This document shows positions 46,079 through 54,068 of a stretch of DNA of 64,000 nt, one piece after another. Position 1 is the first letter of the stretch. The number at the start of each line of letters is the position of its first letter. The notes beneath the pieces are model-generated. The model was not told the origin of the DNA. It worked only from the letters and a program-made list of their open reading frames with translations, and did not search any database. The position numbers and the translations under genes were made by a program. Source of the DNA: Planococcus shixiaomingii. Its GTDB lineage: Bacteria > Bacillota > Bacilli > Bacillales_A > Planococcaceae. The DNA is taken from contig NZ_CP129236.1 in the NCBI RefSeq assembly GCF_030413615.1, positions 3,580,001 to 3,644,000 of the forward strand, written 5' to 3'.

Positions 46079-46384
46079 TTAATAAGCCATATAGCCGATG
46101 ACCGTGACAACCGGATAAGCGGTCATGCCGAGGAAAATCAAAAATAAAACGATTCCTGCCACAACAGATTTCCAGTTCATCCGTGAGCGGTTCACCAGCA
46201 GGACAATTAGCCAGATGGGCATGGCGATCAGGATGTTGAACCCGCAGAAATAGATGGCAAGCTCGGTATAAATAGTGTCAATGCCAGATCCGTCTATTAC
46301 GATATTCACGACATAATCCAGCGTGATCAAACCGGCAAGAATTAGAACCGCTATGCCGTTGTAAGCCAGCCAAACTTTTTTCAT
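46079..46384 (-). CDS. Hypothetical membrane protein, 101 residues
   Basis: Not recognised as a named family. Three hydrophobic helices (about 3-25, 38-62, 73-98). It begins MKKVWLAYNGIAVLILAGLI. The ORF runs four codons further upstream, but GAGGTG immediately before supports ATG 46384. It lies on the same strand as the next two genes (surface lipoprotein and another membrane protein), 70 bp downstream of the lipoprotein, possibly one operon. Confidence 0.6.
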   Translation of the reverse strand: MKKVWLAYNGIAVLILAGLITLDYVVNIVIDGSGIDTIYTELAIYFCGFNILIAMPIWLIVLLVNRSRMNWKSVVAGIVLFLIFLGMTAYPVVTVIGYMAY

Positions 46385-46454
46385 GATGCACCTCATTTAT
46401 TTTGGAGTGTTTTATTGTCTGCACCTGTGGTCATATCTCATCAATTATTGATGT

Positions 46455-47594
46455 TTACTTTTTTAACTTCAATACATCGAAAATCAGGCTTTCATCGCCC
46501 GCTACATAAGCGTAGCTAACCAACCCGTTATGCATAACGGGTTTTGACACCAGTTTTTCAAAGCCGGTGAGCGGATAGACTTCGCCTTTAGCCAAATCCG
46601 CGAGGAACAATTGGTTCATCGAATAACGGAATATCACCAGATCCTCATCAAGGAATACCGGCGCATCGAACGTCAGTTGAGGATCCACCCGGTAAATCCA
46701 AGTCGGCTCGGTTTTCTCCAGGTTCTGCGCTTTGAAATAGCCTGTTGCTGTGTAGGCAAAGTGTTCAGTACTGGCCGCAAAGCCCAGAATGCCGTCTTCC
46801 TCAAGAAGCGAACGGCTCTTGTCGCCTTCTTTTACCAGCGAAATATCCATTTCTTTCTGGCCGTCTTTGAATACGGATTTATATAGCAGAATTCCTTCCG
46901 GTCCACTGCCTTGCTGCAGCGCAAAAAATCCCCCGTTTCGCTCACCGCTTTCATCGAGCGTCCCTGTTTTCTTCAGTTCAGCCTCTTTGGTGCTGCCGTA
47001 CATCTCAAACAGCTTTGAAGTTACGGTCGTCCCTGCCGTTTCATACTCGATCCAGCTGATTCCCGCATCCGTCGCTTCTACGGCCGGCGGCTGGGTATCA
47101 TTCATGCTGCTGCCCTTTGTGACCACGGAAACGTTTCGGGTTTTCAAATCCAGTTCTCTGATTTCCCACTCGACGTTGCTGCCTTTGGTAATGTCATACG
47201 ACGAAAAATACAGATTCTCCCCGTATCCCGTCAAATTGCCGATTCCTTCTCCTTCGTAGATCTGTTCACACTCCCCTGACTTTCTGGACATTTCCTTGAT
47301 CCACGAAACGCCTCTTTCACCGTCATGGCCGTTAAAATAAATGAATTCATCCGTAACAAAAGACGGCGCAATCATCGTCTCGGAACCTCCGCAAGAAACG
47401 AGGTCGACCGCTTGGGAAACGATGTCCAAATCAACCGGATTGGCGGTGACATTTTTCATAAAAACTTCCTTTTCGGCTGATTCCACTTCTTGCGCTTCGG
47501 CTTTTTTAGCCGTCGGCGGCTCCTTGCTGACAGCCTCCTCACAACCGGCTGTAAAAAACACCAAACAAAAAAAGAGCAGCATAAATTTTTTCAT
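46455..47594 (-). CDS. Beta-propeller-like surface lipoprotein, unknown function
   Basis: 379 residues. Signal peptide with lipobox FTAGC (Cys19), then a Glu/Lys/Ala-rich linker. The body has repeated units with short beta strands and aspartates (FVTDEFIYFNGHDGERGVSW, GENLYFSSYDITKGSNVEWE, GISWIEYETAGT, DEDLVIFRYSMNQLFLADLA), as in TolB/WD-like propellers. No enzyme motif. Likely anchored outside the membrane as a binding or scaffold protein. ATG 47594 has GGGGGAAGG; the longer open frame lacks an SD. The upstream membrane-protein gene ends 19 bp before it, so they are probably co-transcribed. Confidence 0.65.
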   Translation of the reverse strand: MKKFMLLFFCLVFFTAGCEEAVSKEPPTAKKAEAQEVESAEKEVFMKNVTANPVDLDIVSQAVDLVSCGGSETMIAPSFVTDEFIYFNGHDGERGVSWIKEMSRKSGECEQIYEGEGIGNLTGYGENLYFSSYDITKGSNVEWEIRELDLKTRNVSVVTKGSSMNDTQPPAVEATDAGISWIEYETAGTTVTSKLFEMYGSTKEAELKKTGTLDESGERNGGFFALQQGSGPEGILLYKSVFKDGQKEMDISLVKEGDKSRSLLEEDGILGFAASTEHFAYTATGYFKAQNLEKTEPTWIYRVDPQLTFDAPVFLDEDLVIFRYSMNQLFLADLAKGEVYPLTGFEKLVSKPVMHNGLVSYAYVAGDESLIFDVLKLKK

Positions 47595-47613
47595 AATCGA
47601 CCTTCCCCCTGAT

Positions 47614-47973
47614 TCAAGAATAGATATATGCAATTGCAAAAAGAGCAGCGATTCCGACCGGATAAAGCAGAAGGGTCACCAAGTGCTCTTTTGATTCTCT
47701 GATGTATTTCCATTGCAAGAACGCCTGAAAAAAAGTTTGCCACGTCAGGAATACGACCCAAAACCAGAAAAACAAAACGACAAGATCACTTTCCATTCCA
47801 AAATAAAAGACACACAAGGCTATAACGAGAACAATTCCCCTTCCCCAGCGGTCGATATTTTTTGCGGGAGTATCCGAAAGACTAGTCTTTTTAACGCCGA
47901 GCCATTTCCTCAAGAGCATCTCTAAACCGAAAAGCAATCCGAGCAAAATAATCAATAGAAGCACAAACTCCAT
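47614..47973 (-). CDS. Small integral membrane protein, DUF4181-like
   Basis: 119 residues with four hydrophobic segments. It begins MEFVLLLIILLGLLFGLEML; the loop after helix 1 carries a Lys/Arg patch and NIDRWGRGIVLVIAL, then FFQAFLQWKYIRESKEHLVT. That pattern (basic loop, N..RWGR, aromatic-rich helix) recalls DUF4181 proteins of Bacillus, but the match is by eye. Function unknown. ATG 47973 follows AAGGGGGAG. Likely first gene of a three-gene run with the lipoprotein and the 101-residue membrane protein. Confidence 0.55.
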   Translation of the reverse strand: MEFVLLLIILLGLLFGLEMLLRKWLGVKKTSLSDTPAKNIDRWGRGIVLVIALCVFYFGMESDLVVLFFWFWVVFLTWQTFFQAFLQWKYIRESKEHLVTLLLYPVGIAALFAIAYIYS

Positions 47974-48248
47974 CAAACTCCCCCTTGCCGTCAATACGGA
48001 TTATACGAATACACTTCCTGAAAGTTCCATTTTTATCACTGTAAGGAAATAAAAAAAGCGGATGATTTGAAACTAACTTCTATTCGTAGAAATATTCTGA
48101 TTTTATGACACAAAATTGAATACAGGTGATATGATAATGACAGATAAAGACAATTTTTCCGTCACCGTATTTATTCGATTGTGATAAGCAAAGCTATTGC
48201 TCTTAAATTAACTATTTGATTAAAAATAGAAGTTTGGAGGGTACTTTT

Positions 48249-50084
48249 ATGGCTCTAGAAAGCTCCGATAACTACAGGGTGATAATAGAAAAAGGCCAGC
48301 CCGTCAGGTACCTCATCCATACATTTTCGGGTCCGTGGCTGAAGTGGGAGACCGGAAAAGAAGGTTCTTTCCAGCTGGACGATAACAATCCGGATGGCAC
48401 GCCATTGGACTATTCCATGCTGCCTTCACCGGAAATGGCCGTTTTTGAACCCGAATCCCGAACGTTCACTTGGACTCCCCGCAGAATCCATACCGGCGAA
48501 ACGAAGACTTTCGAGTTCCACGTAACGTCGGCTGGTGTAGCCTACAAGCTCCAAGTCCTCATCACGATAGAAGAAGTGCGGGATAACCCGACTCGCCAGC
48601 AGCACGCCCAGGCTCTTACTAGATTTCTGATGGACAAAAGGCTCCACTCCCCTTTAGTCATCGGCATTTACAACGATTGGGGAGAAGGCAGATCGGCGTT
48701 CTTGAATCTTATTGAAACGGAAATTAATAGAGCGAATAAAAACGCAGACACGCTCTACCCGCGGCAGTTCCAACGGTTCCATGTAGTCCGATTCGATGCT
48801 TCGGAATACGACGACCAGGAAAAGATCTGGCTTGCGCTGTTGAAGCAGCTGTTCAACAAATACCAGGAACAGCACGGCAATAAAGCCAAACTGGCTTATT
48901 GGAAATATGTTTTGCTGACAATAGTCCGGGAACGGAAAATCACCCTCCTGCTGGCTCTTTTGCTGTCGGCGCTTATTTTTCTTGCGATCCGCTTTGTCAT
49001 CAACTTGCCGGTCACTGTAGCTCCGGGCACTGCTGTTACCGGCGGTGTTCTGGCCAGCATTCTTTTGGGACTGACGCCATTCGTCTATGCGTTCATCACC
49101 ATCGTCGCCTTTCCGGCTTTCAAAAGGACGAGCATCCTGTTCATCAAGCCGACATACGATGAGCTGAAAACGAAAATAAAATACCCCAATTATAGGGACC
49201 GCTTGGGCGCCCGGGTGGAAGTCATCGAAAGCCTCAATGCTTTGATCAATGTATGGCTTAGTAAAACGTCTGACAAAGTGGTGGTGATGGTCGACCATAT
49301 CGACAATTGTTCGGAAGAAAGCATCGTTGAATTTTTTGAAGCGCTGGAGCTGTTCAATACGAATACCGACTACGAGCAGATCAATTTCATCATCCCAATG
49401 AATCCCGCCCCGGTCCGTCTGGCTTTGGCTGCTAAAAACTTGTACAGGCTTGAAGTCGAACAGCCGGGCATACGGGATAAAATCGCCTTAGGACACGAAA
49501 TATTGGAGTCGTGTGTAACTTTTCCTTATACCATGCCTCCGATCACGGACCATGCGGACACCATCCATAAATTCCTGCCCCCTTACGACAGCCATTGGAC
49601 CGACCGGGATAGAATGGATATAGGCGAAGACGCATTTTTGTATGATGAACAGGACAAACTGGTGCTGACAGAACTGCTCAATACCATCAACGTTTCGTAC
49701 CGCCCGATCAAAACAGCGGAAGTAAAACGAATCGTGGAATTTCTCCTGCTGGCAAAAGAAAAATGGAAAACGGCAAACGAACTCAATCGATACGACAGCG
49801 TCGACTTATTGGAGTTCCGCCATGAATTCATCAGCTGGTTCTTCCTGGAATACTTTTTCCCGGATCACGCAGAACACATCATCACCTATTTGAAACTGAA
49901 TAAAGCGGATCTGCTTAACAGCAGCTTCATGGATTTAATAACGATTGCCTATCCCATTCGGCCATGGGAAGAAAATTTCGACCTGGAAACGCTGTTTGTC
50001 TTTTTAAAGGATTTGCCACTGAATTTAACAGTACAGGAATATATTCAGATATCCCACCGAATTTCAAAAAGCATCGTTCCCTAG
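48249..50084 (+). CDS. KAP-like P-loop NTPase with N-terminal cadherin-like domain and degenerate Walker A
   Basis: 611 residues. Residues about 15-105 look like a dystroglycan-type cadherin/Ig-like sandwich (FQLDDNNPDGTPLDYSMLP, FEPESRTFTWTPRRIHTG, ending LQVLITIEEV). The NTPase part has GIYNDWGEGRSAFL where KAP proteins have G.WG.GKS, so the Walker A Lys is Arg148. Walker B is VVVMVDHIDNC (Asp349, His350, Asp352) instead of DDLD. Two or three transmembrane helices are inserted at about 228-290, as in KAP NTPases. The C-terminal half is helical. SD GGAGG sets ATG 48249 over an in-frame ATG 33 bases earlier. Single gene beside a defence region; membrane-associated. The function is unknown and ATP hydrolysis is doubtful. 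Confidence 0.7.
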   Translation: MALESSDNYRVIIEKGQPVRYLIHTFSGPWLKWETGKEGSFQLDDNNPDGTPLDYSMLPSPEMAVFEPESRTFTWTPRRIHTGETKTFEFHVTSAGVAYKLQVLITIEEVRDNPTRQQHAQALTRFLMDKRLHSPLVIGIYNDWGEGRSAFLNLIETEINRANKNADTLYPRQFQRFHVVRFDASEYDDQEKIWLALLKQLFNKYQEQHGNKAKLAYWKYVLLTIVRERKITLLLALLLSALIFLAIRFVINLPVTVAPGTAVTGGVLASILLGLTPFVYAFITIVAFPAFKRTSILFIKPTYDELKTKIKYPNYRDRLGARVEVIESLNALINVWLSKTSDKVVVMVDHIDNCSEESIVEFFEALELFNTNTDYEQINFIIPMNPAPVRLALAAKNLYRLEVEQPGIRDKIALGHEILESCVTFPYTMPPITDHADTIHKFLPPYDSHWTDRDRMDIGEDAFLYDEQDKLVLTELLNTINVSYRPIKTAEVKRIVEFLLLAKEKWKTANELNRYDSVDLLEFRHEFISWFFLEYFFPDHAEHIITYLKLNKADLLNSSFMDLITIAYPIRPWEENFDLETLFVFLKDLPLNLTVQEYIQISHRISKSIVP

Positions 50085-50106
50085 AATAGTGGGGAATGAT
50101 GCTTTG
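50068..50106 (+). terminator. Terminator overlapping the end of the KAP-like gene
   Basis: AAAGCATC(G)TTCCC pairs with GGGGAATGATGCTTT and includes the stop codon in the loop side; short T-run. Confidence 0.75.
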
Positions 50107-50136
50107 ACTGCCTATCATCTCTTAGATTGTTTCCAT

Positions 50137-50166
50137 TAAAAAACGGACCGCCTCAAAAGGCAGTCC
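50137..50166 (-). terminator. Terminator after the DUF4357 gene
   Basis: GGACCGCC (50145-50152) with GGCAGTCC (50159-50166), then six T on the minus strand. Confidence 0.85.
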
Positions 50167-50181
50167 CTCTTACTCTCACTA

Positions 50182-50625
50182 TTATGTTCTCTTCACTTCT
50201 TTCCAGTCATGCGGCCCCCTGACCCAGCCGCCGATTGCCGCACCCATCGCTGCCATCGGCGACTCGAACTCGATGTCCTGCATGACGAGAAGCTGACGAC
50301 CGAGTGGAACGAGCAGCCCTTCGAGCATGAGGTGTTCCCGCAGCGTCACATACTTCTTCGGGCATTTCGGCGACGTCGAAGCTGCAAACTTCGAGCCTCT
50401 AGTTACGATAAACTTGTCCTCCCAGTAATAGCCCTTGGCATCCGCACCGCGCTTCGAGCGGATTTCCAGCAGTTCCGGCTCATCTGCCACTTCCTCCTGA
50501 AACAGCTCCCTTTCGAAAGGGTTCACCACCTCTTCCTTGCCCGTTTCCGGATTCAGGTATAGGAACTGGTAAAGCTTGCCTTCTGTATCGTGAATCACTT
50601 TCCTGATGAAGATTTCCTTTTCCAT
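50182..50625 (-). CDS. DUF4357 domain protein
   Basis: 147 residues. The N-terminal 60 residues are acidic and unassigned (KVIHDTEGKLYQFLYLNPET). The C-terminal part fits DUF4357: YYWEDKFIVTRGSKFAAST, LREHLMLEGLLV, FESPMAAMGAAIGGWVRGPH then DWK, matching the family's GS, R..L...G.L and W..W features. The domain commonly sits at the end of restriction or GIY-YIG proteins, so location beside McrBC fits a nucleic-acid-related role. Strong SD (TAAGGAGGGGTGA). It is not in the mcr operon by spacing (132 bp downstream of mcrC) and is less AT-rich than mcrBC. Confidence 0.7.
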   Translation of the reverse strand: MEKEIFIRKVIHDTEGKLYQFLYLNPETGKEEVVNPFERELFQEEVADEPELLEIRSKRGADAKGYYWEDKFIVTRGSKFAASTSPKCPKKYVTLREHLMLEGLLVPLGRQLLVMQDIEFESPMAAMGAAIGGWVRGPHDWKEVKRT

Positions 50626-50757
50626 TTTTTCACCCCTCCTTAAAGCGTACTAGAAATCCGCTGGATAACGGTTCTCTGGTTTTACTTTATAAATAGCGAA
50701 AAGGGAGAAAAACGGATACTGGTATTTAAAACTTTTCAGTCAGCCATTAAAAACAAA

Positions 50758-51804
50758 CTATACAAAAAATTGATTGGCATGGGCCACTAAGTTTACTTTT
50801 ATACCTGCAAAATCCTTTTGCAAATCAAGAGATGCCACAAAAATCTGTTTACCTTTAATATTATAAACGTGGTTAGGTTGATTTAATGCGGTTGTTTTCG
50901 CGTAAAGTAACATACCTGCAACCGTTTCCTCCGGACTCTTTCGCCAATTATTTATATACGTAAATATTTGATAAAGGTTGCTCGACTTCTGTTTTGCAGC
51001 TCCACCTTCAAACCTTGCTATCATATTCTCCGAATAAAATTTTGCATCCACTATCAATGTTTTTTTATCTTTTTGGAGTATAAGATCTGTTTGCATAATC
51101 GGCAATGCCTCTGTGAAGCCATCATCAACATCCCACTGAATTTGAGAACGGGATACTTTGTAATTTGTTTCACGTTTGAAAAATGCATAAATGAACTTTT
51201 CATATAAAGATGACAATCTTTGTTCATCTTGCAGTTCTTTCATTAATTGAGAAGTAGAACTTTCATCAAACAATAATTGCTCATAAAGATAGCGACACAC
51301 ATCTACAATAAACTGATAGCGTATGTTTTGACGGTTATATCTAACTTTTCTCCATAGCTTCAGATTCAGCTCTACATCTGCTACTTCTGTAAAATAAGGC
51401 AGAAAACCGTAAAACAATCTACGTTTTTTTCCACTTAGTTGATTTGAGCGTGAGAGGTAAACCAGTGTTGCTTTAATAATTTGGTTCAACAATATATTTT
51501 CAGAGAACTCATCATAAATCACAGAAACTTTCTTGTTTACCAATGTATTCTTTTTTAAAGTAGAATTGATATCAATTTTCCCTTTAATCACATTGGAAGT
51601 CTCTTCAACACTTATATAATCTTTGCTTAATCCCCCGCGTAATAAAACAGGGATGCCGATTGATAAAATCTCTGCGTAAAGCTCTTTGACATTCTCAAAG
51701 TCTTCAGTTCCAACTTCTTTATACTCAGAAAGATTCAACGTTTGATATGCATAAGAAAGCATATAATATATATTGCGAATTGGAATATTACTATTTCTCT
51801 CCAT
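50758..51804 (-). CDS. mcrC: McrC-like PD-(D/E)xK nuclease subunit
   Basis: 348 residues. The N-terminal part contacts McrB (IPIRNIYYMLSYAYQTL). The nuclease core in the second half has Asp in LPIMQTDLILQ and the VDAKFY motif (D-x-K) near residue 255, followed by SSNLYQIFTYINNW. It cuts DNA on command from the McrB translocase. The start overlaps the end of mcrB by 14 nt, so they are coupled. The gene is clearly AT-rich relative to flanking genes. No DUF2357 fusion is seen. Confidence 0.88.
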   Translation of the reverse strand: MERNSNIPIRNIYYMLSYAYQTLNLSEYKEVGTEDFENVKELYAEILSIGIPVLLRGGLSKDYISVEETSNVIKGKIDINSTLKKNTLVNKKVSVIYDEFSENILLNQIIKATLVYLSRSNQLSGKKRRLFYGFLPYFTEVADVELNLKLWRKVRYNRQNIRYQFIVDVCRYLYEQLLFDESSTSQLMKELQDEQRLSSLYEKFIYAFFKRETNYKVSRSQIQWDVDDGFTEALPIMQTDLILQKDKKTLIVDAKFYSENMIARFEGGAAKQKSSNLYQIFTYINNWRKSPEETVAGMLLYAKTTALNQPNHVYNIKGKQIFVASLDLQKDFAGIKVNLVAHANQFFV

Positions 51805-53896
51805 CGTAACAGCCTCTTAGTCGTTCAGCCCAATCGTTTGCCTTCTGCTCATTATCAAACCAATACTCAAATAGCTGTGGAATAATTTCATATTCAATTA
51901 CTTCTTCTAAGCGATTTGCTGTGTCTACTTTATAAGCATCACCTACAAAGTAGCTATGCCCAATTTGAAAGCCTGTCCCTAACTCTTCAGTAATTTGATT
52001 GTTTAAGCTATTAATTTGGTCTAAAACACGATTCAAAGCATTCGGATTATCTAATTCGTTTACATACGAATTAAATGTTTCATTTTGAAACGCCGGTTTA
52101 ATTTCAAAAAATGAAAATCTTCTTCTAAGTGCGTAGTCCAATAAAGCCAAACTTCTATCTGCCGTGTTCATCATTCCAATGATATATACATTTGGAGGTA
52201 CAGAGAATTTATCATTAGAATATAGGAGATTGATTTGCTCACCCCGTTTATCAGTCTCGATAAGCATCATTAGCTCTCCAAATATTTTACTCATGTTTCC
52301 ACGATTAATTTCATCGATTATAAAAAAGTAATCTCTTTCCGGATCTCGAGCTGCTGTTCTAGCGAAATTCACAAACGGGCCTTGTTTCAGTTCAAATCCT
52401 TCTCCTTCAGCTTTTGGGCGGAATCCTTCGATAAAGTCCTCGTAACTATAGCTTTGATGGAACTGAACCATCTGAATACGCGTTTCGTCTTTTTCTCCCA
52501 TCATTACATGAGCCAAGCGTTTAGCAATAAATGTTTTGCCTACACCCGGTGCACCTTTTAAGATAAGGTTCTTCTTATTTTCAAGCAACGAAATTAGACG
52601 TACAAGCTCGTTCTTCTCAATAAAAACTTCCGAAAGAAATTCATCCATTGTAAAAGGTTCATTTTCCTGTACAGTAGGCTTGGATTTAACAAAACGAATG
52701 TAGTAGTCAATTGAACTTCCAGATACACCTTTATATTTTTTGTAACTTTCATCAGCTATAACAATATCTTTCAACTGTTTTAATTGTTCAATATCCGTTT
52801 CACCAAAAATCGAAGCGCCAAAATTCTGCTCTATATCTTTTAATGCACTTATTTTCTGCGTAATGGTTTTATCATTCAAGCTAGCTCCTGTATCAGTAAC
52901 TTGATTGGATAACCAAATTCGAAATTCATTTACTTCAGTATCTTTCGAGTCAATAAAACCTTCGTTCATTACCTGATCAATTTCTTGGATAAGAGTCGGA
53001 TAGGAATTAAGACATGTTAATGTTTTTTGAGCAAAAGTCTGATGAATTTCCCACTTTCCAACTTGTTGCCATTCCACTTTCCTTCTATGTTTATACTCTG
53101 GTGCTTCATCATCGAAGTAATAATCCCCCATAACAACTCCGCGCGCCAAGATTTTTTTAATTCCTTCTTTCACATATATAGTATCTCCCGGTTGAATTTC
53201 ACGGTAGAATTCCCAAACAGCTTTTGTATCATTGGTAGGGCGCACGCCATCCGCCCTTTGTTCAGTGATTTTCCGCTCAATAGACTCCTTTGAATCATAA
53301 TCTCCCAAATCATCTAAATAATCCCAACCAAGTGCAATCATATTCCCCGTGTGGAACTGATCCCATAATCTAGAATTTTCACCTGGAGAAATCACCCAAT
53401 AGTTAATGCTCTTATCAATTTCATCTTCCTGGTCCTTAATTTTCTTTTCTTTTTTAGGATAAATTAAAGTTGGATTTTCATCATAGTACAAAAATATTAA
53501 ATAAGAACGCATTAATACGCCCCAATCCGGTATTCCCCCTAAATTATCGGGCTTACTTCTTTCACCGCGATTAAATTCATCTTCTGCAATTTTTCTTCTG
53601 AATTGGACTCTTGTGGTACCATACTTTCCTGGATATCTTGGTGTACCTTTGCCACTCACATACCTCTCAATATCTTCATCACTTTGTTCCGTCATTTGTT
53701 GATAGATATTTTTAAACTCCAAATATGATTGATATTCAAAGAAATTTTCTTTATAGCCGCTAGCTAGCTCATACTTCTCTAAAAGATGTCCTAATTTTTC
53801 AAGATACGGCGCGTACCATATACCAGTTTTTTCACCTAAGTTTTCTGTAACCCAAGCTTTATATTTTTCTTTTTGAATATTTAAAGCATTACTCAT
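51791..53896 (-). CDS. mcrB: McrB-like GTPase with EVE domain (type IV restriction)
   Basis: 701 residues. Domains in order: an unassigned N-terminal helical region (about 1-150); an EVE/PUA-like modified-base reader (about 165-300; YWVISPGENSRLWDQFH, IALGWDYL, IQPGDTIYVKEG); a helical linker; and the McrB AAA+ motor (about 430-690). The motor has Walker A GAPGVGKTFIAKRL, Walker B FFIIDEINRGNMSKIFGELM, and MMNTADRSLALLDYALRRRF with sensor and arginine residues. It recognises modified DNA and drives McrC. SD GGAGGTACG before ATG. A helicase operon lies upstream on the same strand, separated by a terminator. Confidence 0.88.
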   Translation of the reverse strand: MSNALNIQKEKYKAWVTENLGEKTGIWYAPYLEKLGHLLEKYELASGYKENFFEYQSYLEFKNIYQQMTEQSDEDIERYVSGKGTPRYPGKYGTTRVQFRRKIAEDEFNRGERSKPDNLGGIPDWGVLMRSYLIFLYYDENPTLIYPKKEKKIKDQEDEIDKSINYWVISPGENSRLWDQFHTGNMIALGWDYLDDLGDYDSKESIERKITEQRADGVRPTNDTKAVWEFYREIQPGDTIYVKEGIKKILARGVVMGDYYFDDEAPEYKHRRKVEWQQVGKWEIHQTFAQKTLTCLNSYPTLIQEIDQVMNEGFIDSKDTEVNEFRIWLSNQVTDTGASLNDKTITQKISALKDIEQNFGASIFGETDIEQLKQLKDIVIADESYKKYKGVSGSSIDYYIRFVKSKPTVQENEPFTMDEFLSEVFIEKNELVRLISLLENKKNLILKGAPGVGKTFIAKRLAHVMMGEKDETRIQMVQFHQSYSYEDFIEGFRPKAEGEGFELKQGPFVNFARTAARDPERDYFFIIDEINRGNMSKIFGELMMLIETDKRGEQINLLYSNDKFSVPPNVYIIGMMNTADRSLALLDYALRRRFSFFEIKPAFQNETFNSYVNELDNPNALNRVLDQINSLNNQITEELGTGFQIGHSYFVGDAYKVDTANRLEEVIEYEIIPQLFEYWFDNEQKANDWAERLRGCYDGEK

Positions 53897-54000
53897 GACG
53901 TACCTCCAAAAAAGAATTTATTGCCTTAAATTATAGCACTGTATTATATTAAAAATGCATTTATTTCCATTTTGGTTCATCTTTTCAAATTATCTGCAAC

Positions 54001-54028
54001 AAAAAAGGGCACCTTAAAAGTGCCCTCA
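54001..54028 (-). terminator. Terminator after the second PLD-helicase gene
   Basis: GGGCACC / GGTGCCC-type stem (GAGGGCACTT ... AAGGTGCCC on the minus strand) followed by six T. Confidence 0.88.
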
Positions 54029-54068
54029 AAATTCTTCATTTATTAAATTAGGAAGAATAAAAGCTTTT

